NCBI GenBank assembly: GCA_012270485.1
Contig: JAAXIF010000101.1
Span: 1-64,000 of the forward strand
Reading direction: 5' to 3'
From: Sphingobacteriales bacterium
GTDB lineage: Bacteria > Bacteroidota > Bacteroidia > Chitinophagales > Chitinophagaceae
DNA length: 64,000 bases
Made by a program: the position numbers and the translations under genes. The stretch's first letter is position 1. Every line of letters begins with the position of its first letter. Positions 43,918 through 52,988 of the stretch are shown piece by piece. The notes below the pieces were generated by a model. It saw nothing but the letters and a program-made list of their open reading frames with translations, searched no databases and was not told the origin of the DNA.

Positions 43918-44036
43918 GTGAAAAGTCAAAAGTGAAAAGTCAAAAGTGAAAAGTGAAAAGTGAAAGGGGGGTATTGTGCTACTATCTTTTCACCTTTCTC
44001 CAAAGGAGTCCTGTGGACACTTCTCACTTTTCACTG
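43918..44036. repeat. GTGAAAA/GTCAAAA heptad hairpin
   Basis: GTCAAAA, GTGAAAA, GTCAAAA, then three GTGAAA-type units in exact 7-base register run from about 43918 to 43965. The complementary TTTTCACCTTTC and CACTTTTCACTG follow to 44036. It lies between divergent hscB and the dehydrogenase gene. Confidence 0.85.
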
Positions 44037-44069
44037 CCTTAAAACGCTATCTTGCCCAAAATTACTCCA

Positions 44070-45269
44070 ATGCTCGTTATCGGACTTATTAGAGAGGGAA
44101 AAATTCCTGCGGATAACCGGGTGGCACTTACACCCGGACAATGCAAATGGTTGCAAAAAAATATTCCCGATCTGAAAATACAGGTACAACAATCACCTAA
44201 CCGATGTTTTACGGATCAGGAGTATCTAGATGCCGGCATTGAAGTGACCGATGATTTGTCTGATTGTTTGATTCTGTTGGGTATCAAAGAAGTACCGGTG
44301 AGCATGTTGATTCCGAATAAAACTTACCTGTTTTTTTCTCATACCAAGAAAAAACAACCCTATAACCAGGCTTTGTTACATGCCATGATGGATAAAAACA
44401 TCACGTTGATTGATTATGAGTGTCTGGAACATACGGATGGACAACGTATCATTGGCTTTGGATTTTTTGCCGGTATTGTTGGGGCGCATAATGGAATCAT
44501 GTGTTATGGTAATAGAACAGGTGCTTATCATTTGAATAGGGTAGTAGAAGTAAAAGATTATCGTGAATTGATCCATACTTATTTTGGACTTAAACTTCCA
44601 AATATCAAAATTGCCGTAACCGGTAGCGGACGTGTAGCGCATGGTATTTTGGAGATCATGAATCTGATGGATGTTCAGGAAGTAGAGCCGGATGAATATC
44701 TGAACCGCTCATTTACCTATCCGGTATATGTGCATTTGAAAGGAAGTGATCTGTATCGCCATAAAATCAATCGTACTTATCAACGGGATCATTTTCACCA
44801 TCATCCGGAAGAGTATGAATGCATTTTCAAACAATATTGTGCTGATACCGATATTCTCATGAATGGTATTTATTGGGATCACAATATTCCCCGCTTATTT
44901 GAAATGGATGACCTGCGTGCTGCTGATTTTCGCATACAAACCATTGCCGATATTACGGATGATAAAGGCGGTAGTGTACCTTGTAATCTGGGTGACGGTA
45001 CCATTAACGATCCTGTTTACGGCGTTGATCGATCTTCATTTGAGAAAACTGCGCCTTATTTGTCTAATAGTGTAGATGTAATGGCAGTAGGCAATTTACC
45101 CAATGAATTACCCCGCGATGCGAGTAAATATTTTGGGGAACAACTGATTAAATATGTACTGGAAGATATCAGAAAAGGCGGTAGTGAAACCATTGATCGT
45201 GCTACCATTCTTTTTAAAGGGAAACTGACTCCGTATTTTGATTATTTGGCGGATTATGCGGCACATTAA
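44070..45269 (+). CDS. Saccharopine dehydrogenase (lysine-forming)-like NAD(P) oxidoreductase
   Basis: The product has 399 residues from ATG 44070; a TTG at 44052 is possible. The N-terminal AlaDh/PNT-type domain (IGLIREGKIPADNRVALTP near 3-21) and Rossmann domain (KIAVTGSGRVAHGILEIM near 172-190) are clear. The later part resembles LYS1-type saccharopine dehydrogenase (DITDDKGGSVPCNLGDGTIN near 300). Likely role in lysine or related amino-acid metabolism, coherent with the glutaryl-CoA dehydrogenase of the window, but substrate is not certain. Confidence 0.8.
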   Translation: MLVIGLIREGKIPADNRVALTPGQCKWLQKNIPDLKIQVQQSPNRCFTDQEYLDAGIEVTDDLSDCLILLGIKEVPVSMLIPNKTYLFFSHTKKKQPYNQALLHAMMDKNITLIDYECLEHTDGQRIIGFGFFAGIVGAHNGIMCYGNRTGAYHLNRVVEVKDYRELIHTYFGLKLPNIKIAVTGSGRVAHGILEIMNLMDVQEVEPDEYLNRSFTYPVYVHLKGSDLYRHKINRTYQRDHFHHHPEEYECIFKQYCADTDILMNGIYWDHNIPRLFEMDDLRAADFRIQTIADITDDKGGSVPCNLGDGTINDPVYGVDRSSFEKTAPYLSNSVDVMAVGNLPNELPRDASKYFGEQLIKYVLEDIRKGGSETIDRATILFKGKLTPYFDYLADYAAH

Positions 45270-45274
45270 TTGAA

Positions 45275-45338
45275 TTGCCACTGAGAACACTGAGATACAC
45301 AGAAACGATTCAGTGCTTTTCTGTGCCCTCAGTGGCAA
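45275..45338. repeat. TTGCCACTGAG hairpin, third copy
   Basis: Ends TTGCCACTGAG (45275-45285) and CTCAGTGGCAA (45328-45338) are complementary. Interior CACAGAAAC and TTTTCTGTG also pair. It fills the gap between convergent genes exactly. Confidence 0.8.
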
Positions 45339-46070
45339 CTAAAACGCTAAATAATAATCCCTCAACAAATCCCTAAAGTTCTCGGTATACACCCCATTTT
45401 CTTTGATACGAATGGTCTTCTCTTCGCTAGCTGTAATAGATTTTTCAAACCAGAACATCACCCGAAAAGGCGTATGTTTTTCTGTCTGACAAACCTGTAC
45501 GAATTCAGAATACGTCCAGCCCCATTGTTTAGCCAACTCCATTGCTTCTGTTTGTCTATGTGCCGGCAATAACAATGCAAATTTGCCATTGGGTTTGAGT
45601 AATCGAGCCACATTTTCAAACAAAGACACCAATGTTAATCCGCTATCATGTAAAGCGAGGTTGCGATCTGTATCGGGACTTTTAAGATCGTTCTCATAAA
45701 AAGGTGGATTGGAAATGATCAGATCATACGGTTCACTCTTCCATTCCAGTATGTTGACAGGGTGCACGGTTATTTGATCTTTCCATTTGGAAGCTTGTAT
45801 GTTTTCTTCTGCTTGTTGAGCAGCGGAGTGGTTGATGTCGATGGCATCAATCCAGCCATCGCTTTTTTGCGCAAGCATCAAGGGCAGTAATCCTGTACCC
45901 GTTCCAATATCCAGAGCCCTACTATTATTCTTCCTGTCAACTGTCAACTGTCCACTCTCCACTTTCCTCCCCACCCAAGCTCCAAACAAACAAGCATCCG
46001 TGCAAACTTTCATCGCACACCGATCTTGATGGATGGTGAACTGTTTGAACTGAAAATAGGAGTTGGGCAT
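45339..46070 (-). CDS. trmN6: tRNA1(Val) (adenine(37)-N6)-methyltransferase
   Basis: The product has 243 residues. It is a class I methyltransferase of the YfiC/TrmN6 family: FKQFTIHQDRCAMKVCTDAC near 8-27, motif I LDIGTGTGLLPLM near 53, and the amino-methylase motif SNPPFYEND near 117. Between the first motif and motif I there is an extra segment of about 11 residues (VESGQLTVDRKN) encoded by a 7-bp repeat array; E. coli YfiC has a shorter linker there. The reading frame remains open. Confidence 0.88.
   Translation of the reverse strand: MPNSYFQFKQFTIHQDRCAMKVCTDACLFGAWVGRKVESGQLTVDRKNNSRALDIGTGTGLLPLMLAQKSDGWIDAIDINHSAAQQAEENIQASKWKDQITVHPVNILEWKSEPYDLIISNPPFYENDLKSPDTDRNLALHDSGLTLVSLFENVARLLKPNGKFALLLPAHRQTEAMELAKQWGWTYSEFVQVCQTEKHTPFRVMFWFEKSITASEEKTIRIKENGVYTENFRDLLRDYYLAF
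45934..45968. repeat. CTGTCAA heptad array inside trmN6
   Basis: Five consecutive 7-base units (CTGTCAA twice, then CTGTCCA, CTCTCCA, CTTTCCT) lie inside the trmN6 coding sequence, ahead of methyltransferase motif I. They encode the non-conserved linker. The same word occurs in tsaD. Confidence 0.85.
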
Positions 46071-46123
46071 TTTACAAAGGTAAGGTCGTGGGGTTTTGAA
46101 GAGGAGTTATTATCTTAGAGAAG

Positions 46124-46597
46124 ATGAAAACTAGGGTTCTCAATAAATACAAAACGGTTGGATTGTATGGCTTATCACTGGCTCTTCTTTTACTGTTATT
46201 AAGATGGCTGGAGTTGAAATTCCTGATCTATCAGCATTCTTTTGAGATCTATGCAGGAATGATCGCATTATTTTTTACCGGATTGGGTATCTGGTTATCC
46301 CAAAAACTTACGCGACCTAAAACAGAAACCCGAGTCATAGAGAAAACTGTATATCGTGACCCATCACTTCCTTTTGAAATCAATAGAAAGGAAATGGAGC
46401 TATTGGGTATCAGCGAAAGAGAATTAGAAGTTTTACACTTGATGTCACAGGGGATGAGTAATCAGGAAATAGGCGCTCAATTATTTGTATCGCTGAATAC
46501 GGTCAAGACCCATGCAGCACGAATTTTTGAAAAACTGGATGTGCAAAGAAGAACGCAAGCAGTTGAAAAAGCAAAAAAGATCGGTTTGATCGCGTAA
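46124..46597 (+). CDS. Membrane-bound LuxR-type transcription regulator
   Basis: The product has 157 residues. Two hydrophobic helices (about 12-30 and 38-60) are followed by a short linker and a GerE/LuxR helix-turn-helix (ISERELEVLHLMSQGMSNQEIGAQLFVSLNTVKTH, read in pieces at 95-130). No receiver domain is present, so the membrane part may sense directly. The gene ahead of the DUF4199 protein probably shares its regulation. Confidence 0.85.
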   Translation: MKTRVLNKYKTVGLYGLSLALLLLLLRWLELKFLIYQHSFEIYAGMIALFFTGLGIWLSQKLTRPKTETRVIEKTVYRDPSLPFEINRKEMELLGISERELEVLHLMSQGMSNQEIGAQLFVSLNTVKTHAARIFEKLDVQRRTQAVEKAKKIGLIA

Positions 46598-46715
46598 GGA
46601 TTCATGCTTTTGGATGATTTCCGGACGAGATCATCAAAATCACCCGAAAGTATGAACAAAAAGATAGGCAGACATCCGACTTTAGCGCATCATTTATCAC
46701 CCTAAACCAACACAT

Positions 46716-47228
46716 ATGAAAAAAGTGGTTCTTGTCAATGGCATTATTGCCGGATTGATCGTCAGTGTATTGATGGTAGCTTCTACCCTGTATTTTAAAT
46801 CTTCCGGCGATCATGAAAACGGAATGATCTATGGATATGCATCCATGATTCTTGCCTTCGCTTTTATTTTTGTCGGTATCAAAAGCTTCCGCGACCGATA
46901 CAATAATGGACTGATTAGTTTTGGAAAAGCCTTTAAGATTGGACTATTGATTGCATTGATCGCTTCTACTTTTTATGTAGCTACTTGGTTGGTAGAATAC
47001 TTTTATTTCTTTCCTGATTTTGCAGAAAAATATGCCGAAGTAGAACTTGCAAAAGCAAAAGCTGCTGGAGCCACTGAAGCTGAATTGGCCAAGCAAACAG
47101 CCGAAATGGCCAGTTTTGCAAAATGGTATAAAAATCCACTATTCAATGCCCTCATGACCTATGCAGAAATTTTACCGGTAGGATTGTTGGTTTCTTTGGT
47201 GAGTGCTTTGTTGTTGAAGAAAAAATAA
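46716..47228 (+). CDS. DUF4199 membrane protein
   Basis: The product has 170 residues with four membrane helices (5-25, 38-55, 75-95, 145-165). The motif FVGIKSFRDRYNNGLISFGKAF near 51-72 is characteristic of DUF4199. An Ala/Glu-rich helix (AKAAGATEAELAKQTAEMASF) lies before the last membrane segment. The function is unknown. It follows the LuxR-type membrane regulator by 118 bases. Confidence 0.85.
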   Translation: MKKVVLVNGIIAGLIVSVLMVASTLYFKSSGDHENGMIYGYASMILAFAFIFVGIKSFRDRYNNGLISFGKAFKIGLLIALIASTFYVATWLVEYFYFFPDFAEKYAEVELAKAKAAGATEAELAKQTAEMASFAKWYKNPLFNALMTYAEILPVGLLVSLVSALLLKKK

Positions 47229-47230
47229 GA

Positions 47231-47360
47231 AGCTTCTAGCTATCAGCTACTAGCTGCTAGCATTTTTAAATCATCTTATTGCTAATGAATAAAGCCATTC
47301 AATTTTATGAATGGCTCTATTCATTAGTCTTGAAGCTAGTAGCTAGCTGCTAGCAGCTCT
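47231..47360. repeat. CTAGCTA heptad hairpin with nested stem
   Basis: Left units CTAGCTA, TCAGCTA, CTAGCTG, CTAGCAT run from about 47235. The right arm GCTAGTAGCTAGCTGCTAGC runs to the sdhB stop. Inside is a second hairpin (GCTAATGAATA ... TATTCATTAG, inner GCCATTCA/TGAATGGC). It sits between convergent genes. Confidence 0.8.
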
Positions 47361-48122
47361 TTACTCCGCCGTCAAACTCGCCATCAAATATTCCTGATTC
47401 AAACGAGCGATATTGCTGATAGAAATTTCTTTTGGACAAGTTGCTTCACAAGCACCGGTATTGGTACATGCGCCAAAACCTTCTTTATCCATTTGCGCTA
47501 CCATGTTCATGACACGTGATTTGCGTTCAGGTGCACCTTGTGGCAATAATGCGAGGTGTGACACTTTTGCGCTAAGGAATAACATCGCTGAACTATTCTT
47601 ACACGCAGCCACACAAGCACCACAACCAATACACATAGCCGCTGCGAATGAGCTGTCTGCTTTATCTTTTTCAATGGGTAGGGCATTACCATCCACAGCA
47701 TTACCGGTATTCACGCTGATATAACCGCCGGCTTGAATAATGCGATCGAAGGCGGAACGATCTACCATCAAATCTTTGATCACCGGAAACGCATTGGCTC
47801 TCCATGGTTCTACTACAATAGTATCACCATCTTTGAAAGCACGCATGTGCAACTGACAGGTGGTATTGGCCTGCCATGGACCATGGGGTTTTCCATTGAT
47901 GTACATGGAACAAGCTCCACAAATACCTTCACGACAATCATGATCGAATGTAACAGGATCTTCGCCATCACGGATAAGTTGCTCATTCAGCACATCAAAC
48001 ATTTCCAGAAAACTCATTTCTGAAGAAATGTTTTCAACTCGATATAATTTAAACTCTCCTTTTGATTGGTTATTCTTTTGTCTCCAAACTTTGAGATTCA
48101 AATTCATGTGGTAGTGTTCCAT
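47361..48122 (-). CDS. sdhB: Succinate dehydrogenase iron-sulfur subunit
   Basis: The product has 253 residues. The N-terminal plant-type ferredoxin domain has the [2Fe-2S] Cys set in [20 protein letters not shown] near 60-80. The C-terminal domain has [15 protein letters not shown] near 157 and [10 protein letters not shown] near 224 for the [4Fe-4S] and [3Fe-4S] centres. It passes electrons from SdhA to SdhC and quinone. Its start is only 9 bases after the stop of the GxxExxY gene, which separates it from sdhA. Confidence 0.95.
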   Translation of the reverse strand: MEHYHMNLNLKVWRQKNNQSKGEFKLYRVENISSEMSFLEMFDVLNEQLIRDGEDPVTFDHDCREGICGACSMYINGKPHGPWQANTTCQLHMRAFKDGDTIVVEPWRANAFPVIKDLMVDRSAFDRIIQAGGYISVNTGNAVDGNALPIEKDKADSSFAAAMCIGCGACVAACKNSSAMLFLSAKVSHLALLPQGAPERKSRVMNMVAQMDKEGFGACTNTGACEATCPKEISISNIARLNQEYLMASLTAE

Positions 48123-48131
48123 ATCACGATG

Positions 48132-48527
48132 TTATAAGTGTTTCTTGTATTTATTACTGAAGACCTTTCTCTTAAACTGTGGTGTTTTACCAAAGTTAAG
48201 TAAGAGTCCGACTTCTATATTTGTTGCTTTTAGGTAATTAGTTAATTGAGCCTCATGGGCCTCCACAATACCTTCAGCAGCTTTGATCTCAAGTATAATC
48301 ACATCGTTCACTATAATATCAGCAAAATATTCGCCAACTTCAACAGTATCATAATAAACGCATAAACGTACTTGCCGTTGTGCGATTAAACCAGATTTTC
48401 TTAGTTCAAATAAAAGAGCTTTTTCATAAACCTTTTCCAAAAAACCATAACCTAATTCATTATACACAGTGTAGTAGCACCGTAATATCTTATTCGTAAG
48501 GTCAGATAATTGAAAACTTACATTCAT
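48132..48527 (-). CDS. GxxExxY protein (PD-(D/E)XK-like) between sdhA and sdhB
   Basis: The product has 131 residues. The name-giving motif GYGFLEKVYEKAL is near 27-39, and a nuclease-like DIIVNDVIILEIKA is near 70-83 (Asp ... Glu-x-Lys). These proteins are of unknown role with a restriction-nuclease-like fold. Its presence inside an sdh operon is unusual. A hairpin element (48611-48693) lies just upstream and the stop is 9 bases before sdhB, so it is read together with sdhB. Confidence 0.85.
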   Translation of the reverse strand: MNVSFQLSDLTNKILRCYYTVYNELGYGFLEKVYEKALLFELRKSGLIAQRQVRLCVYYDTVEVGEYFADIIVNDVIILEIKAAEGIVEAHEAQLTNYLKATNIEVGLLLNFGKTPQFKRKVFSNKYKKHL

Positions 48528-48610
48528 TTTGAAAAGGCTTAATTGATCAATAAATCATCATTTGCCTTTTCTTTCTTTTTTCTAAGAACAATTATCGATA
48601 TCGTATGATA

Positions 48611-48693
48611 GAACGCAGATTTTCATGATCTTCATGATTTTTCATGATAGTATCTATCTGCGCAAATCATGAAAATCATGAAAATCCGTGTTC
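48611..48693. repeat. Imperfect CGCAGATTTTCATGAT hairpin between sdhA and the GxxExxY gene
   Basis: The left GAACGCAGATTTTCATGATC and right AAATCATGAAAATCCGTGTTC arms are largely complementary. ATGAT-type words repeat within. It is a variant copy of the CGCAGATT family placed inside an operon. Confidence 0.7.
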
Positions 48694-48697
48694 TATT

Positions 48698-50671
48698 CTA
48701 CTTGTAATTACGCTGACTAGGCTTAATTACATCATAATTCAATGTTTCTTTATGTAGTTCCCACTGGTGTTCACCTTTGAACTCCCAGGCAGCTACGTAC
48801 ATAAAGTTAGCATCATCACGTAAAGCTTCGCCTTCTTCTGTTTGCGATTCTTCGCGGAAATGTCCTCCACAACTTTCATTACGGTTCAATGCGTCTATAC
48901 ACATCAGTTCTCCTAACTCAATAAAGTCTGCAACGCGATTGGCTTTATCCAACTCCGGATTCATTTGTTCAATTTCACCCGGTATACGTACATCACTCCA
49001 AAACTCTTTCTTCAATGCCTGAATCTCAGCGATGGCTTGCTTCAATCCTTGTTCGTTTCTAGCCATACCGCATTTATCCCACATGATCTTACCCAAACGC
49101 TTATGGAAGCTTTCTACAGTTTGCTTTCCTTTAATGTTCATCAACTGATGAATACGATCATTCACCGCTTTTTCTGCTTCAGCAAATGCAGGATGATCAG
49201 TAGCAATTGCATTGCTATAAATTTCATCTGCCAGATAATTGCCAATGGTATATGGAATCACAAAGTAACCATCGGCCAATCCCTGCATCAGTGCAGAAGC
49301 ACCCAAACGGTTGGCACCATGATCACTAAAATTGGCTTCACCTAAAGCATACAATCCCGGAACCGTAGTTTGTAATTCATAATCTACCCACAATCCACCC
49401 ATGGTATAGTGAACAGCAGGGTAGATGCGCATCGGAACTTCGTATGGATTTTCACCTGTGATCTTTTCATACATATCAAACAGGTTACCATACTTTTCTT
49501 TTACCACTTCTTTACCCATGGCAATGATCTCTTCCATGCTGGCATTGCTCTTTCCTTGCTTATTGGCTTCTGTGCGTCCGTATCTTTCAATGGCAGAAGC
49601 ATAATCCAGATAAACAGCCTGCTTAGATGAACCTACACCATAACCCGCATCACATCTTTCTTTCGCAGCACGAGATGCTACATCTCTTGGTACAAGATTA
49701 CCGAAAGCAGGATATCTTCTTTCCAGATAGTAATCACGCTCATCTTCCGGAATATCAGTGGCTTTACGGGTATCATTTTGTTTTTTAGGCACCCAAATTC
49801 GACCATCATTACGCAGCGATTCTGACATCAATGTCAATTTAGACTGATGATCTCCGCTCACCGGAATACAAGTTGGGTGAATCTGTGTAAAGCAAGGGTT
49901 GCCAAATAAAGCACCTTGCTTGTGTGCTTTCCATGCCGCGGTTACATTACTTCCCATGGCATTGGTAGACAGATAGAATACATTACCGTAACCACCTGAA
50001 CAAAGCAATACTGCATGACCAAAGTGACGTTCCAGTTTTCCACTCACTAAGTCACGAGCAATAATACCACGTGCTTTACCATCGATCTTAACAATCTCGA
50101 GCATTTCATGACGGCTGTACATCTTTACATTACCCAATGCCACCTGACGCTCTAATGCTTGATAAGCACCTATCAATAATTGCTGCCCGGTTTGTCCGGC
50201 AGCATAAAAAGTTCTTTGTACTTGCGTACCACCAAATGAACGGTTACTCAATAATCCACCATATTCACGAGCAAAAGGAACACCTTGGGCTACGCACTGG
50301 TCAATGATATTAGCACTCACTTCAGCCAAACGATGCACATTGGCTTCGCGGGCACGATAGTCGCCTCCTTTGATCGTATCATAAAAAAGGCGGAAAACAC
50401 TATCACCATCATTTTGATAGTTTTTGGCAGCATTGATACCGCCTTGTGCAGCGATCGAGTGAGCACGGCGAGGCGAATCCTGAAAGCAAAATGCTTTCAC
50501 TTTATAACCCAGTTCGCCCAAAGATGCAGCAGCAGATGCGCCGGCAAGACCGGTACCTACGATAATCACTTCCAACTTACGTTTGTTGGCAGGATTCACC
50601 AACTTACAATGTCCTTTGTAATCTGTCCATTTACTTTCTAAAGGTCCTGCGGGAATTTTCGCATTCAGCAT
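48698..50671 (-). CDS. sdhA: Succinate dehydrogenase flavoprotein subunit
   Basis: The product has 657 residues from ATG 50671 ([15 protein letters not shown]); upstream codons lie in a repeat. The FAD-binding [17 protein letters not shown] is near 39-55, the covalent FAD His is in [13 protein letters not shown] near 66, and the active-site region is [20 protein letters not shown] near 398. It oxidises succinate to fumarate. The SdhA length and three-subunit sdhCAB order fit the Bacteroidota-type complex. Confidence 0.95.
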   Translation of the reverse strand: MLNAKIPAGPLESKWTDYKGHCKLVNPANKRKLEVIIVGTGLAGASAAASLGELGYKVKAFCFQDSPRRAHSIAAQGGINAAKNYQNDGDSVFRLFYDTIKGGDYRAREANVHRLAEVSANIIDQCVAQGVPFAREYGGLLSNRSFGGTQVQRTFYAAGQTGQQLLIGAYQALERQVALGNVKMYSRHEMLEIVKIDGKARGIIARDLVSGKLERHFGHAVLLCSGGYGNVFYLSTNAMGSNVTAAWKAHKQGALFGNPCFTQIHPTCIPVSGDHQSKLTLMSESLRNDGRIWVPKKQNDTRKATDIPEDERDYYLERRYPAFGNLVPRDVASRAAKERCDAGYGVGSSKQAVYLDYASAIERYGRTEANKQGKSNASMEEIIAMGKEVVKEKYGNLFDMYEKITGENPYEVPMRIYPAVHYTMGGLWVDYELQTTVPGLYALGEANFSDHGANRLGASALMQGLADGYFVIPYTIGNYLADEIYSNAIATDHPAFAEAEKAVNDRIHQLMNIKGKQTVESFHKRLGKIMWDKCGMARNEQGLKQAIAEIQALKKEFWSDVRIPGEIEQMNPELDKANRVADFIELGELMCIDALNRNESCGGHFREESQTEEGEALRDDANFMYVAAWEFKGEHQWELHKETLNYDVIKPSQRNYK

Positions 50672-50689
50672 ACGAGACGATTTTTGAAG

Positions 50690-50762
50690 TGAAAAAGAGT
50701 AAAAGTGAAAGGTGAAAGGTGAAAAGTGAAACGGATTTTTCACTTTTTACCTTTCACTTTTC
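50690..50762. repeat. GTGAAAG heptad hairpin between sdhC and sdhA
   Basis: GTGAAAG, GTGAAAG, GTGAAAA, GTGAAAC units lie at about 50704-50731. The complementary TTTTTCACTTTTTACC and TTTCACTTTTCAC follow to 50762, two bases before the sdhC stop. It separates two genes that should be co-transcribed. Confidence 0.85.
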
Positions 50763-50763
50763 A

Positions 50764-51432
50764 CTATTGAATCCATTTAAAATAAAAACTAATAGGCATC
50801 ATCGCGAAAACCAGTGGAACAATCACTGAGAATCCATATCCGATGCTTACCAGCATTTTGTTATATTTTTTATTGTGAACACCAAGTGTTTTGAAAGCAC
50901 TCTGGAATCCATGTGCCAAATGATAAGCCAGCGAAATACAACCGATCACATATACAATAACAACCCACAGAACGCTGAACTCCGTTTTCATTTTTTCATA
51001 CAAATTGATTTCCGGGCCTAAAAGAAATCCCTGATTGGATCTGTTCGGAAACCAGAAATGAGACATGTGCATGATCAGGAATAACAAGATTAATGTACCC
51101 AACAGCCCCATACTGCGACTATACCATTTGCTGCCATCGCTGTATGCTACTGCATAACCTACAGAACGTTTTTTCTTGTTTTCAAGGGTCAGGAGGTAAC
51201 CTTGGTAAATGTGCAGGATAAAACCTACAAAAAGTCCGATCTCAAGAATGCGGGGAACCCAGTTGCCACCCATGAAATGGGCTGCATGCAAAAACATTTC
51301 ACCTCCATCATTGGCCCAAATACAGGCATTCAATCCGGCATGAACGATTAGAAAGAGGATCAGGAAAATACCGGTAAGTCCCATGACCAGCTTCTTTCCA
51401 ACTGATGAAATAAATACTTGTTTCCAGGTCAT
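50764..51432 (-). CDS. sdhC: Succinate dehydrogenase cytochrome b subunit
   Basis: The product has 222 residues with five membrane helices, the b558-type anchor of three-subunit complexes. Heme-ligand His candidates are in FLIVHAGLNACIW near 30, FMGGNWVPRILE near 50, HIYQGYLLTLE near 75, MHMSHFWF near 120 and YHLAHGFQSAF near 165. It moves electrons to menaquinone and anchors SdhAB. It is first in the sdh operon with a promoter at 51463. Confidence 0.92.
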   Translation of the reverse strand: MTWKQVFISSVGKKLVMGLTGIFLILFLIVHAGLNACIWANDGGEMFLHAAHFMGGNWVPRILEIGLFVGFILHIYQGYLLTLENKKKRSVGYAVAYSDGSKWYSRSMGLLGTLILLFLIMHMSHFWFPNRSNQGFLLGPEINLYEKMKTEFSVLWVVIVYVIGCISLAYHLAHGFQSAFKTLGVHNKKYNKMLVSIGYGFSVIVPLVFAMMPISFYFKWIQ

Positions 51433-51462
51433 ATCGCAAGTTTATGTTTTAAGAAATCGCTG

Positions 51463-51498
51463 CAAAAATAGCACAGAAGGAGATAGCTATTTCTCAAA
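51463..51498 (-). promoter_or_regulatory. Candidate sdhC promoter
   Basis: On the minus strand TATTTTTG (51470-51463) matches TAnnTTTG. A TTTG (51498-51495) is 24 bases upstream, slightly longer than the ideal spacing. The gap 51433-51713 has no other feature. Confidence 0.5.
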
Positions 51499-51713
51499 CG
51501 AAAAACTTTTTTCATGCATAATGTTGATAAACAATAGGAAATAAGCAATTGTTCTCGTTTTTATGCCTGTTTTTTATGTTGTTGAACTTGAAATAGTCCT
51601 GTGGTCATGCTCTTTGAACATTTCAGATGTATAGACCACAAACTTGTCTTTTTTATGCTTTCCCATCCATAAAATTCTCACCATCTATTCCTGTTCACAC
51701 CTTACATTTGAAT

Positions 51714-52964
51714 ATGTTTAAGCTGCTCAGCATATTGTGGAATAGTTTCCGGATGGCACTTCAAGAGTTGAGGGTCAATAAACTACGTACTTTTTTATCG
51801 CTGTTTGGCATTACCATTGGAATTTTCTGCATTATTGGTGTATTGGCTACTGTAGATAGCTTGGAAAGAAAAGTACAGAATGATATCAAAGCATTTGGTA
51901 ACAATACAATTTATATTGATAAATGGGATTACAGTGGCGGTGGTCCCGACTATCCTTGGTGGAAATTTGTGAAGCGTCCGGCTATGAAAGAAGCTGAGAT
52001 GAGCTTTATCAAAACGAAAAGTCAGTTGGCCAGCAATATTGCCTTTTTTGTATCCACCACATCTAATATCAGTTACAAAGACAATATTCTCAGCAATATT
52101 AATCTCTACGGCATCACACAAGAGTACAATGCTATTCAGACAATTGAGATCGACCAAGGACGTTATTTGAATGAGGCGGAATTTTTACGTGGTACAACCT
52201 CCGCCGTGATTGGTTTTTTTGTTGCTGAACAATTATTTGGCTCTCCTCAAAAGGCTGTGGGTAAACAGATCAGCTATAATGGCAAACGATTGAATATAGT
52301 GGGTGTGGTGAAGAAGCAAGGTCAAAGTTTTGTTGGAGGATTTGATTATGATCAATCGGTATTGGTATCCTATAACTATTTCGCCAGTGTATACAATCCG
52401 GATTTGAATAGTCCTGTCATCATGGTACAAGGTAAACCCAATATCTCTTCCGCGGCATTGGCTGATGAACTAACGGGTGTGATGCGACAACTGAGAAGGT
52501 TGAGTCCGGCAGAAGAAAACAATTTCTCCTGCAATGATGTGGCACAATTTAGTGAACAGGTAAGTGGTTTCTTTGGACAAGTGAGTGCAGGTGGTTGGGC
52601 AATTGCGGGGTTGAGTTTGATTGTTGGTGCATTTGGGGTAGCCAATATTATGTTTGTAACGGTACGGGAAAGAACCAGTCAAATTGGATTGAAAAAAGCA
52701 ATTGGAGCTAAGAGAAGAACCATTCTTACGGAGTTTTTATTAGAGAGTGCATTTTTATGTATCATAGGAGGATTGATTGGACTGGCATTGGTTTGGTTGA
52801 TGTCCTTGGTTTTAAGTGCAGTACTTCCATTCCCCATTTATATTGCACCCAATATTATCATTCTCGCGTTGAGTATTTGTATTGGATTAGGTATTATTTC
52901 CGGAATTATTCCGGCATCCATTGCAGCTAGAATGGACCCGGTGGTTGCGATCAGAACAAAATAA
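51714..52964 (+). CDS. MacB/FtsX-type ABC transporter permease
   Basis: The product has 416 residues from ATG 51714 (MFKLLSILWNSFRMALQELR). The first membrane helix is near 20-42 after KLRTFLSLFGITIGIF. A large periplasmic MacB_PCD domain (about 45-280) follows, then three C-terminal FtsX helices (about 300-410) with VANIMFVTVRERTSQIGLKKAIGAKR at the coupling region. These permeases work with a separate ATPase for lipoprotein, macrolide or signal-peptide export. No ATPase is adjacent. Confidence 0.9.
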   Translation: MFKLLSILWNSFRMALQELRVNKLRTFLSLFGITIGIFCIIGVLATVDSLERKVQNDIKAFGNNTIYIDKWDYSGGGPDYPWWKFVKRPAMKEAEMSFIKTKSQLASNIAFFVSTTSNISYKDNILSNINLYGITQEYNAIQTIEIDQGRYLNEAEFLRGTTSAVIGFFVAEQLFGSPQKAVGKQISYNGKRLNIVGVVKKQGQSFVGGFDYDQSVLVSYNYFASVYNPDLNSPVIMVQGKPNISSAALADELTGVMRQLRRLSPAEENNFSCNDVAQFSEQVSGFFGQVSAGGWAIAGLSLIVGAFGVANIMFVTVRERTSQIGLKKAIGAKRRTILTEFLLESAFLCIIGGLIGLALVWLMSLVLSAVLPFPIYIAPNIIILALSICIGLGIISGIIPASIAARMDPVVAIRTK

Positions 52965-52988
52965 TCAGCATCAACTCTTTTCTTACTG

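Noticed and set aside
43918..44036. Possible CRISPR array from regular short repeats
   Set aside because: Units are 7 bp, directly adjacent, with no spacers and no cas genes in the window.
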